Below are positions 35,247 to 45,915 of a stretch of DNA of 64,000 bases, one piece after another. Source of the stretch: Hyphomicrobiales bacterium (GTDB taxonomy: Bacteria > Pseudomonadota > Alphaproteobacteria > Rhizobiales > Beijerinckiaceae); assembly GCA_019075905.1 (NCBI GenBank), contig JAGXAM010000002.1:62001-126000 (forward strand). Direction: 5' to 3'. Positions within the stretch are counted from its first letter, which is position 1, and each line of letters opens with the position of its first letter. Position numbers and translations under genes: made by a program. Below the pieces are notes generated by a model that did not search any database, was not told the origin of the DNA, and saw only the letters and a list, made by a program, of their open reading frames with translations.

Positions 35247-36416
35247 ATGTCACTGCGCATCACCGCCATCCATGAGCTGACATTCCCGCTCGCCTCGCCC
35301 ATCCGCAATGCCTATATCGATTTTTCGAAAATGACCGCGAGCATGGTGGCTGTGGTCACCAATGTCACGCGCCATGGCGCGCCGGTCGTGGGCTACGGCT
35401 TCAATTCCAATGGTCGCTACGGCCAGGGCGGCCTGATCCGCGAACGCTTCCGCGATCGCATCCTGCAGGCGCCGCCCGCGAGCCTGCTTGATGCCACTGG
35501 CGACAATTTCGATCCCGACCGTCTATGGGCGGCGATGATGACCAACGAAAAGCCCGGTGGCCACGGCGAGCGCTCGGTCGCGGTCGGCACGCTCGACATG
35601 GCCATCTGGGATGCCGTGGCAAAAATCGCCGGCAAGCCCCTGTTCCGTCTGCTGGCCGAGCGCCACGGCCGCAAGGCTGATCCACGCGTCTTTGTCTATG
35701 CCGCCGGCGGCTATTACTATCCCGGCAAGGATCACGAGGCGCTGGTGCGCGAAATGCTCACTTACGTCGAGCGCGGCTATAATGTCGTCAAGATGAAAAT
35801 CGGCGGCGAAAGCCTGGCCGAGGATTGCGCGCGCATCGAGGCGGTGCTGAAGGCGATTTCCGGCCGGGCGCGCCTGGCGGTTGACGCCAACGGCCGCTTC
35901 GACCTCGAAACCGCCATCGCCTATGCCCGGGCCATGCAGGCCTATGACCTGTTCTGGTATGAAGAGGCCGGTGATCCGCTGGACTACCGGCTGCAGGCGA
36001 CGCTGGCCGATGTCTATCCCGCCGCCATGGCCACCGGCGAGAACCTGTTCAGCCATCAGGACGCCCGCAACCTGATTCGCTTCGGCGGCATGCGCCCGGA
36101 TCGCGATTTCCTGCAATTCGATTGCGCCTTGTCCTATGGTCTTTGCGAATACCAGCGCACGCTGGCCATGCTGGCTGATCATGGCTGGTCGTGGCGGCGC
36201 TGCATCCCGCACGGCGGCCACCAGATGTCGCTGATGATCGCAGCCGGCCTGGGCCTTGGCGGCAATGAATCCTATCCCGATGTTTTCCAGCCTTTTGGCG
36301 GCTTTCCTGACGGTGTTGCTGTCAAGGACGGCCATGTCACCCTGCCCGATTTGCCCGGCATCGGCTTCGAGCACAAGGCGGATTTGTTCAGCCAGTTGCG
36401 CAAGCTCACCGCCTGA
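35247..36416 (+). CDS. tarD: D-tartrate dehydratase (enolase superfamily, MR subgroup)
   Basis: A 389-residue TIM-barrel enzyme. The catalytic residues fall at the positions I recall for the characterised Bradyrhizobium TarD: KMK with Lys182 and Lys184 (general base), Asp213, Glu239 and Glu265 (Mg ligands), and His322 in IPHGGH (general acid). Other TarD-typical stretches are SPIRNAYIDFSKMT, NSNGRYGQGGLIRERF, NEKPGGHGERSVAVGT and FVYAAGGYYYPGK. The reaction dehydrates D-tartrate to oxaloacetate. Near full-length resemblance makes specificity for D-tartrate likely. It is the last gene of the IclR operon. Confidence 0.92.
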   Translation: MSLRITAIHELTFPLASPIRNAYIDFSKMTASMVAVVTNVTRHGAPVVGYGFNSNGRYGQGGLIRERFRDRILQAPPASLLDATGDNFDPDRLWAAMMTNEKPGGHGERSVAVGTLDMAIWDAVAKIAGKPLFRLLAERHGRKADPRVFVYAAGGYYYPGKDHEALVREMLTYVERGYNVVKMKIGGESLAEDCARIEAVLKAISGRARLAVDANGRFDLETAIAYARAMQAYDLFWYEEAGDPLDYRLQATLADVYPAAMATGENLFSHQDARNLIRFGGMRPDRDFLQFDCALSYGLCEYQRTLAMLADHGWSWRRCIPHGGHQMSLMIAAGLGLGGNESYPDVFQPFGGFPDGVAVKDGHVTLPDLPGIGFEHKADLFSQLRKLTA

Positions 36417-36428
36417 AACGTGCCAGCG

Positions 36429-36454
36429 CCGGGGTGCAGCATTGCCGCCCCCGG
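36429..36454 (+). terminator. Possible terminator after tarD
   Basis: Inverted arms CCGGGG and CCCCGG separated by 14 bases, followed by TTAATT, 12 bases after the tarD stop. The stem is short and the tail not a run of T, so this is tentative. Confidence 0.35.
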
Positions 36455-36512
36455 TTAATTGACAGTTCTCCAGGCTTCCCCATAAGTGGCATGAACAGCA
36501 AAGGTGCATGGA

Positions 36513-37265
36513 ATGACAGACAAGGTTGCTTTGGTTACCGGCGCGGCGCGCGGCATTGGCTTGGCAACAACGAAGCTGTTCATCGCCATGGGCTGGCGGG
36601 TGGCCATGGTTGATCGCGACCGCGAGGAACTCGGCACCGCATCATTGGGCATCAATGGCGCGACACCCTTCGTCGATGACATTTCCATCCCGGCCGACGT
36701 CGATGCCATGGTGCAGGCGGTAACCAAGACCTTCGGCCGGATCGATGCCGTGGTGAACAATGCCGGCGTCGCCGATTTCGGGCCGATTGAAGGCACCGAT
36801 TTCGCCCGCTGGCGGCGGGTGATGGAAACCAATCTCGATGGCGTGTTTCTGGTGACCCAGGCCTGCATTCCGGCGCTGAAACAGACACGCGGCGCGCTTG
36901 TCAACATCGCCTCGATTTCCGGCCTGCGCGCTTCGACTTTGCGCGTCGCCTATGGCACGTCCAAGGCCGCCGTAATCCAGCTGACCAAGCAGCAGGCCGC
37001 CGAACTCGGCGAATTTGGCATCCGCGCCAATTGCGTCTGCCCCGGCCCGGTGCGCACCAAACTGGCAATGGCGGTGCATTCGCCCGCCATCATCGCCGCC
37101 TATCACGATGCCATCCCGCTCAATCGCTATGGCAGCGAGCAGGAAATTGCCGAAGTCATCACTTTTCTGTGCTCGGAACGCGCTTCCTATGTCACCGGCC
37201 AGATCATCGCGGTTGACGGCGGCTTTGAAAGCACCGGCATCGGCCTGCCGGCGCTGCGCGGATGA
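36513..37265 (+). CDS. Short-chain dehydrogenase/reductase
   Basis: A 250-residue SDR with TGAARGIG, NNAGVAD, Ser in NIASISG and YGTSK, plus the C-terminal VTGQIIAVDGG. ATG 36513 is preceded by AAGGTG. It starts 96 bases after tarD on the same strand, so it may be read through from that operon or have its own promoter. It is a second candidate for oxidising a tartrate-pathway intermediate. It is distinct from the SDR at 34547 and not a recent duplicate. Confidence 0.88.
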   Translation: MTDKVALVTGAARGIGLATTKLFIAMGWRVAMVDRDREELGTASLGINGATPFVDDISIPADVDAMVQAVTKTFGRIDAVVNNAGVADFGPIEGTDFARWRRVMETNLDGVFLVTQACIPALKQTRGALVNIASISGLRASTLRVAYGTSKAAVIQLTKQQAAELGEFGIRANCVCPGPVRTKLAMAVHSPAIIAAYHDAIPLNRYGSEQEIAEVITFLCSERASYVTGQIIAVDGGFESTGIGLPALRG

Positions 37266-37295
37266 GGGCAGGCCGCAGCGCCGCGGCAGCCGCCT

Positions 37296-40214
<2,919 letters not shown>

Positions 40215-40346
40215 GATCATCCGATGGAAAGCTGGAGTTAACCCTTTATTTAGACCGTCACCCCCCTTTCGGCCATAGCATCCGCCAAAAAGCTTCTGTG
40301 CAAAAGCCCTGCCCTGCACGCATGGCAGCCGCAGCCCCGCGGCCTG

Positions 40347-41381
40347 TCACCGCGGCGGCGCCCCGCAGGATTTGCGGATCACCAGCCGCGCCGGACCAAT
40401 GATACTCTGCGTGGGCGCGGCGCCGCCCTCGATGATCTTTTTCAGCAGATCGGCGGCAGTGCCGCCCAAGCCCCGCGTATTGCAGGCAATTGTCGTGAGC
40501 GGCGGCGCGTTGAATTCCGCCTCGGCAATATCATCGAAGCCAACAATCGACACATCGCGCCCGGCTTCAAGGCCACGCTCGCGCAGCAATCCGATGGCGC
40601 CGATGGCGACCATATCATTATAGGCCATGGCCGCGGTCGGCGGCGCATCGCGGTCGAGCGCGGCGGCCAGACTGGCGGCACCACCCGCCCGCGTCGGCGG
40701 CCCCTCAATGATCAAGGCCGGGTCTGGCGCGATGCCGGCGCCCCGCAGCGCGGTTTGATAGCCCTCGATGCGCTCGCGCCGCGTCGTGAAATTTTCGAGC
40801 CCCCCGAGAAAGGCGATGCGCCTGTGCCCGAGTTGCAGCAGATATTCCACGGCAAGCCGCGCGCCGACGAAATTATCCTGCCCGACATAGGGCAGGTTGG
40901 AGCCCTCAAGCCGCCGCATGGTCGTCACCACCGGTGCGCGAAACCGCGCGGCATCGAGCATGTCGGCGACGCCGTGGCCCGCCACCGGGCTGATCACCAT
41001 GCCGGCCACGCCCTGCTCCTGTATGGAATGGATCAGCCGCGCCTGGCGCGCCACATTCTCGTTGGTATTGGCCAGCAGCGGCACGAAACCAGCCTGAAAA
41101 AACGCATCCTCAAGCCCGACCGCCAGTTCGGCAAACACCGGATTCATCAGATCATTGATGACCATGCCGACAAAATCGGTCCGCGCCGTCCGCAGATTGG
41201 CGGCGCTGCGGTTGTAGACATAGCCAAGCTCCGCCATGGCCGCATGGATCGCCTTGCGCGTCTCGCTGCGCACCGCCGGACTGCCTTTGAGCACCAGCGA
41301 CACCGTGGATTTCGATACCCCGGTATGACGGGCAATATCGATGATCGTCACGCGCCGACGCGACTGTTCCAGCACACCCAT
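40347..41381 (-). CDS. LacI-family transcriptional regulator
   Basis: A 344-residue repressor with an N-terminal LacI helix-turn-helix (VTIIDIARHTGVSKSTVSLV) and hinge LGYVYNRSAANLRT, followed by a periplasmic-binding-type effector domain (VGMVINDLMNPVFAELAVGL; SIVGFDDIAEAEFNAPPLTT). It is downstream of the SDR/PCC/acyl-CoA synthetase genes on the same strand and has a LacI-type operator in its own leader. It probably controls itself and possibly that pathway and the TRAP transporter. Confidence 0.92.
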   Translation of the reverse strand: MGVLEQSRRRVTIIDIARHTGVSKSTVSLVLKGSPAVRSETRKAIHAAMAELGYVYNRSAANLRTARTDFVGMVINDLMNPVFAELAVGLEDAFFQAGFVPLLANTNENVARQARLIHSIQEQGVAGMVISPVAGHGVADMLDAARFRAPVVTTMRRLEGSNLPYVGQDNFVGARLAVEYLLQLGHRRIAFLGGLENFTTRRERIEGYQTALRGAGIAPDPALIIEGPPTRAGGAASLAAALDRDAPPTAAMAYNDMVAIGAIGLLRERGLEAGRDVSIVGFDDIAEAEFNAPPLTTIACNTRGLGGTAADLLKKIIEGGAAPTQSIIGPARLVIRKSCGAPPR

Positions 41382-41429
41382 CTGCCTCGCACACCCCTGC
41401 CCCTGAGGGGCTCTATTGACGGCCCCTAT

Positions 41430-41445
41430 TTGTATCGTTCCACAA
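41430..41445. promoter_or_regulatory. Candidate LacI-family operator
   Basis: TTGTATCGTTCCACAA contains the core TGTATCGTTCCA, a hybrid of the half-sites TGTATCG and CGTTCCA common in LacI-family operators with a central CG. It lies about 50 bases upstream of the LacI start codon. Confidence 0.45.
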
Positions 41446-41494
41446 GTTGTTCATCCACGCAAGCGCCAGCTTTCAGCGACCAGGCGTGGCTCGG

Positions 41495-42292
41495 TCACAT
41501 GGCACGGGCGCTGAGGCCGCCATCGACCGGCAGGCATACGCCGGTAATATATTGCGCATGATCGGAAGCCAGAAAAACCGCCGCATGCGCCACATCCCAG
41601 CCTGAGCCCATACGCCCTGTCGGGCAAGCCGCATGGCGCGCCGCGACCATGCTCGCCGTATCGCTATATTGCGAGGATATCTGCTGGTAAATCAGCGGGG
41701 TATCCATCAACCCGGGCAGGATCGCATTAACCCTGATGCCCTTGCTGGCATATTGCAGCGCCAGCGCCACCGACGCCTGATTGACCGCCGCCTTGGTGGC
41801 ATAATAGGCAAAATACGGGTAGCCGACATATCGGATCGACGCCAGCGACGAAATATTGGTAATGACGCCGCGCCCGGCAGCTTCCATATGCGGCAGCACA
41901 TGCTTGCAGGCGAGATAAATGCTGGAGAGATTGAGCTCCAGCGAGTCGTGCCAATCGGCCTCGGACAGTTCCACCGGCCCGCCCATGCGGGTGACGCCGA
42001 CATTATTGTGCAGGATATCAATGCGCCCGCAGGTTTTGATACTGGCAGCAACGACGCGAGCCACATCGGCAGCTTTGGTGACATCTGCGGTATATTCGTC
42101 GGCCACGCCGCCCTCGGCGCGGATCAGGCCGGCCGCCTCGCTCGCCGCCGCCGCGACAATATCAACCGCAATGACGCGGGCCCCGGCCCTGGCATAGGCC
42201 ACCGCCGCCGCCTTGCCATTGCCCCAGCCCGGCCCCACCGACCCGGCACCCATCACCATCGCGACGCGCCCGGCCAACCGATCATCTTTCAT
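41495..42292 (-). CDS. Short-chain dehydrogenase/reductase
   Basis: A 265-residue SDR. The cofactor motif is unusual, MGAGSVGPGWGNGKAAA, in place of TGxxxGIG, with Asp in VIAVDIV indicating NAD. HNNVGV replaces NNAG, and NISSLASIRYVGYPYFAYYA carries the catalytic Ser and Tyr with Lys in ATKAA. It overlaps the PCC-domain gene by four bases. The altered glycine motif is typical of a subset of catabolic SDRs with long loops. Confidence 0.88.
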   Translation of the reverse strand: MKDDRLAGRVAMVMGAGSVGPGWGNGKAAAVAYARAGARVIAVDIVAAAASEAAGLIRAEGGVADEYTADVTKAADVARVVAASIKTCGRIDILHNNVGVTRMGGPVELSEADWHDSLELNLSSIYLACKHVLPHMEAAGRGVITNISSLASIRYVGYPYFAYYATKAAVNQASVALALQYASKGIRVNAILPGLMDTPLIYQQISSQYSDTASMVAARHAACPTGRMGSGWDVAHAAVFLASDHAQYITGVCLPVDGGLSARAM

Positions 42293-43137
42293 GTCACATT
42301 CCCCTGGCTCACGGCTTCAAGCACCAGTTCCATGGTCATGAGCACCGGATTGTCGCCGCCTTGCAGCACGCCGCTGGAAAGATTGCCTTCAAAATCGACA
42401 AGCTCGATGTCGATATGCGCCGCTTCGCCGCTGAGCCTGCCGGCGCGGATCGCCATTTCCGTCGCAAAAGGCCAGCTGATACGGCCATCGGCGTAATGGG
42501 CACCGATCAGGCTGCCGACACCGCCATGCAGGCGGGCGCCAGCCATGCCGTGCTGGCGGCAATAGTCCAGAAGCGCCCCGGCAAGATCCTGATTGGGCCG
42601 GAGCCGCAATGCATGAAACGGCGCCGATGCAACCCCCTTGCCGCGCGGCTCGAACAGGATGAAGCCGGTCTCCTCATCGGCCACAGCCTCGAAGGCTGCA
42701 TCAAAAAGCCCGGTCGCCGTCACGGCCAGCGGTGCGGCGAGGCGGGTCTCTTCCGGCAGGATATGCCCGCCATTGCAACGCCCGTCCGCCTCTTGCCAGA
42801 AGGCGTGACAATGAAAGAACGGTTGCCCGTGCCGCCAGCCGAAGGTGAGCGCGCCTGATTGCAAGGTGGTCAGGCCGGCAGGCCGGGACGGCGCGCTGTA
42901 GAAGGCGGCATGATCGGGCGTCGCCGACAGCGCCGGCATGACATAGGCCATGGGCCCGAGCATCCCTGCGCCAAAGCGCAAGACCCCGCTTTGGCACCCC
43001 TCGGCGGCAAAGGCTGCCGCAACGGCATCGAGCAGCCGCAGACCCTGCGGCAGCACCGCGTCAAAATTCACACCGCGCGTCACCACTGCCACATGGCGCT
43101 CCCGGGCAGGCGGGCCTGGCTGAAGAATATGTCTCAT
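42289..43137 (-). CDS. PCC/DUF296-domain protein
   Basis: A 282-residue protein whose middle and C-terminal parts each resemble the PCC (DUF296) fold: PFFHCHAFWQEADGRCNGGH followed by ILPEETRLAAP, and ARLHGGVGSLIGAHYADGR. The His-Cys-His and HGGVGS segments could bind metal or nucleotide. Related genes lie beside acyl-CoA synthetases in proteobacterial degradation clusters, but no function is proven. It is coupled by four-base overlaps to both neighbours. Confidence 0.7.
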   Translation of the reverse strand: MRHILQPGPPARERHVAVVTRGVNFDAVLPQGLRLLDAVAAAFAAEGCQSGVLRFGAGMLGPMAYVMPALSATPDHAAFYSAPSRPAGLTTLQSGALTFGWRHGQPFFHCHAFWQEADGRCNGGHILPEETRLAAPLAVTATGLFDAAFEAVADEETGFILFEPRGKGVASAPFHALRLRPNQDLAGALLDYCRQHGMAGARLHGGVGSLIGAHYADGRISWPFATEMAIRAGRLSGEAAHIDIELVDFEGNLSSGVLQGGDNPVLMTMELVLEAVSQGNVT

Positions 43138-44765
43138 GCCGGCTCAGACTTTGACGCGAGCCAATCTGGTTCGGCCTCGATCTTCTCGCGGATCAGCCGT
43201 TTTGGCACCTTGCCATAGCAAGATTTCGGCAAGGCCTCCCAGAACAAAAACCGCCTCGGCACTTTGTAGCGCGCCATTTTATCAGCGAGAAAAGCCGCCA
43301 GATCGGCCTCGCTGACCTGCGCTCCCGCACGCCGCACGCAGACAGCCACCCCGACCTCGCCCCATTTGGCATCGGGCAGGCCGAGTACCGCCACCTCGTT
43401 GATGTCAGGATGGCTAAGAATTTTTTCCTCGATCTCGCGCGGATAAATATTCGAGCCCCCGGAAATATACATGTCTGATGCGCGCCCGGTGATGAACAAA
43501 AACCCCTGCTCATCCATGTGGCCAAGGTCGCCGGTGCGAAACCAGCCGTTGCGGAAGGCTTTGGCATTGGCTTCGGGGTTGTTGTAATAGCCGGCAAACA
43601 TGGCCGGGCCGATGACGCAGATTTCGCCGGTCACCCCGGGCGCCTGTTCCTCGCCTGCCTCGTTCTGGATCGATATCTGCATGCCGGTGCGCTCGAAGCC
43701 GCAGGTGCCGAGCCGCGTATTGGCGCCATCAGCCTCATCATGCAGCGCCGCCGGCAGCACCGTGATCGCCCCGGTGACCTCGCCAAGCCCGAAATATTGC
43801 ACCAGCACCTTGCCGAATTTGCCCAGCGCGAATTTCTGGTCCTCGCGATACATGGGCGCGCCGGCGTAGATGATGAAGCGCAGGCTCGAATGATCATATT
43901 TGTCGGCAGCAGGATGTTCCGCCAGCATTTTCAGGATCGTCGGCACGGTGAAAAGATTGCTGACGCGATGAGTGGCGATCAGCCGGAAAGCCTCGTCAAT
44001 GTCAAAGCGATCCGACGCCAGGAGCACGGTTTTGGCACCGCGCGCCACCTGGTTGAGCTGGTGCACGCCAGCGCCATGCGACAGCGGCGCCACCACCAGA
44101 GAGGCATCGGCTTCATTCACCCCCGGCACCAGATCGCTGAGATGATTGTTGATGACAAAGGCCATCTGGCCATGGGTCAGCACCGCCGCCTTGGATCGCC
44201 CGGTCGTGCCCGACGTGAAAAAGAACCAGCAGGGATCGTCATAATCCACTGCGCAGTCGGCCGGATCGGCACCGAGGCTGGCGGCCACGAGCGGCGCCAG
44301 CGCGCGCTCGCCGGCAGCGCCGGGCCCGATGCGGCCGATCCAGCGCACATCGGCGACATGCCGGGCAATGGCTTCGGCATGGTCATCGAAGCCGGCATGG
44401 CAGAGCATTAGTTCAGCGCCTGAATCTTTCGCAAGTTCAACAACTTCGCCTGGCGTTAGACGAAAATTGGTCGGCACCCAAACCGCGCCAATGCGAAAGG
44501 TCGCAAACATCGATTCAAACATTTCGTTGCAATTGCTTGAATGCACCAGAATGCGCATGCCTTTGCATGCACCCTTGGAAATCAGCACCGCGGTCATGGC
44601 GGCGACGCGCGCCTCAAGCACGCTCCAGGTCAGCGCGACATCACCCCATTGAAACGCCACCCTGTCCGGAAAGCGCCGCGCATTCTGGCGCAACATATGT
44701 GCCAGATTCATCACCCGTCGGCTGACCGGCAAAGCACCGCCCTGTTGTGGCACCGGACCGGTCAT
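43134..44765 (-). CDS. Acyl-CoA synthetase (AMP-forming)
   Basis: A 543-residue adenylating ligase. Visible motifs: P-loop FFFTSGTTGRSKAAVLTHGQ, GLGEVTG, GWFRTGDLGHMDEQGFLFIT, SGGSNIYPREIEEKIL and the C-terminal lysine in LPKSCYGKVPKRLI. ATG 44765 has AAGGAAG upstream and gives the family start. It activates a carboxylic acid to its CoA thioester, probably the compound imported by the divergent TRAP system. The specific acid is not readable from sequence. Confidence 0.92.
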   Translation of the reverse strand: MTGPVPQQGGALPVSRRVMNLAHMLRQNARRFPDRVAFQWGDVALTWSVLEARVAAMTAVLISKGACKGMRILVHSSNCNEMFESMFATFRIGAVWVPTNFRLTPGEVVELAKDSGAELMLCHAGFDDHAEAIARHVADVRWIGRIGPGAAGERALAPLVAASLGADPADCAVDYDDPCWFFFTSGTTGRSKAAVLTHGQMAFVINNHLSDLVPGVNEADASLVVAPLSHGAGVHQLNQVARGAKTVLLASDRFDIDEAFRLIATHRVSNLFTVPTILKMLAEHPAADKYDHSSLRFIIYAGAPMYREDQKFALGKFGKVLVQYFGLGEVTGAITVLPAALHDEADGANTRLGTCGFERTGMQISIQNEAGEEQAPGVTGEICVIGPAMFAGYYNNPEANAKAFRNGWFRTGDLGHMDEQGFLFITGRASDMYISGGSNIYPREIEEKILSHPDINEVAVLGLPDAKWGEVGVAVCVRRAGAQVSEADLAAFLADKMARYKVPRRFLFWEALPKSCYGKVPKRLIREKIEAEPDWLASKSEPA

Positions 44766-44782
44766 GGGAAAGCTTCCTTGCG

Positions 44783-44812
44783 TTGACACTATTCGTCTAA
44801 TTTGCCATCTAT
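44783..44812 (+). promoter_or_regulatory. Possible promoter of the TRAP genes
   Basis: Perfect -35 TTGACA (44783-44788), 18-base spacer and a weak -10 ATCTAT (44807-44812). The predicted start lies about 12 bases before the palindrome at 44832-44859. Confidence 0.4.
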
Positions 44813-44831
44813 GTCTGACAAAGAAAAGCCA

Positions 44832-44859
44832 ATTCCGTTATGATGTCATGGCGGAATTT
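44832..44859. promoter_or_regulatory. 28-bp near-palindrome between the acyl-CoA synthetase and TRAP genes
   Basis: Outer arms AATTCCG (44832-44838) and CGGAATT (44853-44859) are perfect. Inner ATGA and TCAT are also paired, so 11 of 14 base pairs are symmetrical. It lies in the 127-bp divergent region, just downstream of the presumed TRAP promoter, and should be an operator for a dimeric regulator. Confidence 0.6.
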
Positions 44860-44892
44860 CTGGTAGAATTATTGTACTGAGGGAGCCCTGCC

Positions 44893-45906
44893 ATGCCGGT
44901 TTTATCGCGTCGTCACTTCAACAAGGCCGCTGGCGCGCTGGCCGTTTCCAGCTTCGCGATAGGCACCGCCAAGGCCGCGCAATTCACCTATAAATACGCC
45001 AATAACCTGCCGCTGGCGCATCCGATGAACAAGCGCGCCGCCGAGGCTGCCGCCGCGATCAAGAAGGAAACCGGCGGCCGGTTTGAACTGCAGATTTTCC
45101 CGTCGAGTCAGCTTGGCTCAGACACCGACACACTCGACCAGATCCGTTCCGGCGCCGTCGATTTCTTCACCCTTTCCGGCCTCATTCTCTCGACGCTGGT
45201 GCCGGTCGCCGCCATCAATGGCATCGGCTTTGCCTTCAAGGATTATCCGACCGTCTGGAAGGCCATGGATGGCGGGCTCGGCGCCTATGTGCGCGGCGAA
45301 ATCGCCAAATCCGGCTCAATCTTTGCCTTTGACACCATCTGGGACAATGGTTTCCGCCAGACCACGACCTCCAGCAAGCCTATTGTGACCCCGGCCGATC
45401 TGGTCAATCTGAAAATCCGTGTCCCGCCGGCGGCGCTCTGGACGTCGATGTACAAGGCCTTTGGCGCTGCGCCGACCACCATCAATTTCAACGAAGTCTA
45501 TACGTCGCTGCAGTCCAAGGTGGTGGATGGCGAGGAAAACCCGCTGGCGATCGTCGATACCGCCAAGCTCTACGAGGTGCAGAAATACTGCTCTCTCACC
45601 AATCACATGTGGGACGGCTTCTGGTTCCTCGCCAACAGCGCCAACTGGAAGGCGCTGCCGCCCGATATCCAGGCCATTGTCACCAAGCACATCAATGCCG
45701 CAGGCCTCGCCGAGCGCACCGACGTTGCCGCCCTGACCACCGGCCTGCAAAAGAGCCTGACCGCCAAGGGTATGGTATTCAACACCGTTGACCCGGCGCC
45801 TTTCCGCGACAAGCTGAAATCGGCAGGTTTCTATAAGGATTGGCAGGGCAAGTTCGGCAAGGACGCCTGGTCGAAGCTGGAAGAAAGCGTCGGCACGCTC
45901 GGCTGA
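44893..45906 (+). CDS. TRAP transporter substrate-binding protein (DctP family)
   Basis: A 337-residue periplasmic receptor with a signal sequence (MPVLSRRHFNKAAGALAVSS, cleavage near GTAKA; a twin-arginine-like SRRHFNK). DctP hallmarks are PLAHPMNKRAAEAAAAI, SSQLGSDTDTLDQIRSGAVD, LKIRVPPAALWTSMYKAFGA and the Arg of KIRVP that pairs with the ligand carboxylate. TRAP systems of this type import organic acids using a sodium gradient. It precedes the membrane component by 9 bases. Confidence 0.93.
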   Translation: MPVLSRRHFNKAAGALAVSSFAIGTAKAAQFTYKYANNLPLAHPMNKRAAEAAAAIKKETGGRFELQIFPSSQLGSDTDTLDQIRSGAVDFFTLSGLILSTLVPVAAINGIGFAFKDYPTVWKAMDGGLGAYVRGEIAKSGSIFAFDTIWDNGFRQTTTSSKPIVTPADLVNLKIRVPPAALWTSMYKAFGAAPTTINFNEVYTSLQSKVVDGEENPLAIVDTAKLYEVQKYCSLTNHMWDGFWFLANSANWKALPPDIQAIVTKHINAAGLAERTDVAALTTGLQKSLTAKGMVFNTVDPAPFRDKLKSAGFYKDWQGKFGKDAWSKLEESVGTLG

Positions 45907-45915
45907 CCGCCTCCC

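Noticed and set aside
37273-37288. GCCGC-N6-GCGGC hairpin between the SDR and uvrA genes
   Set aside because: Very short stem in GC-rich DNA without a T-run; expected by chance.
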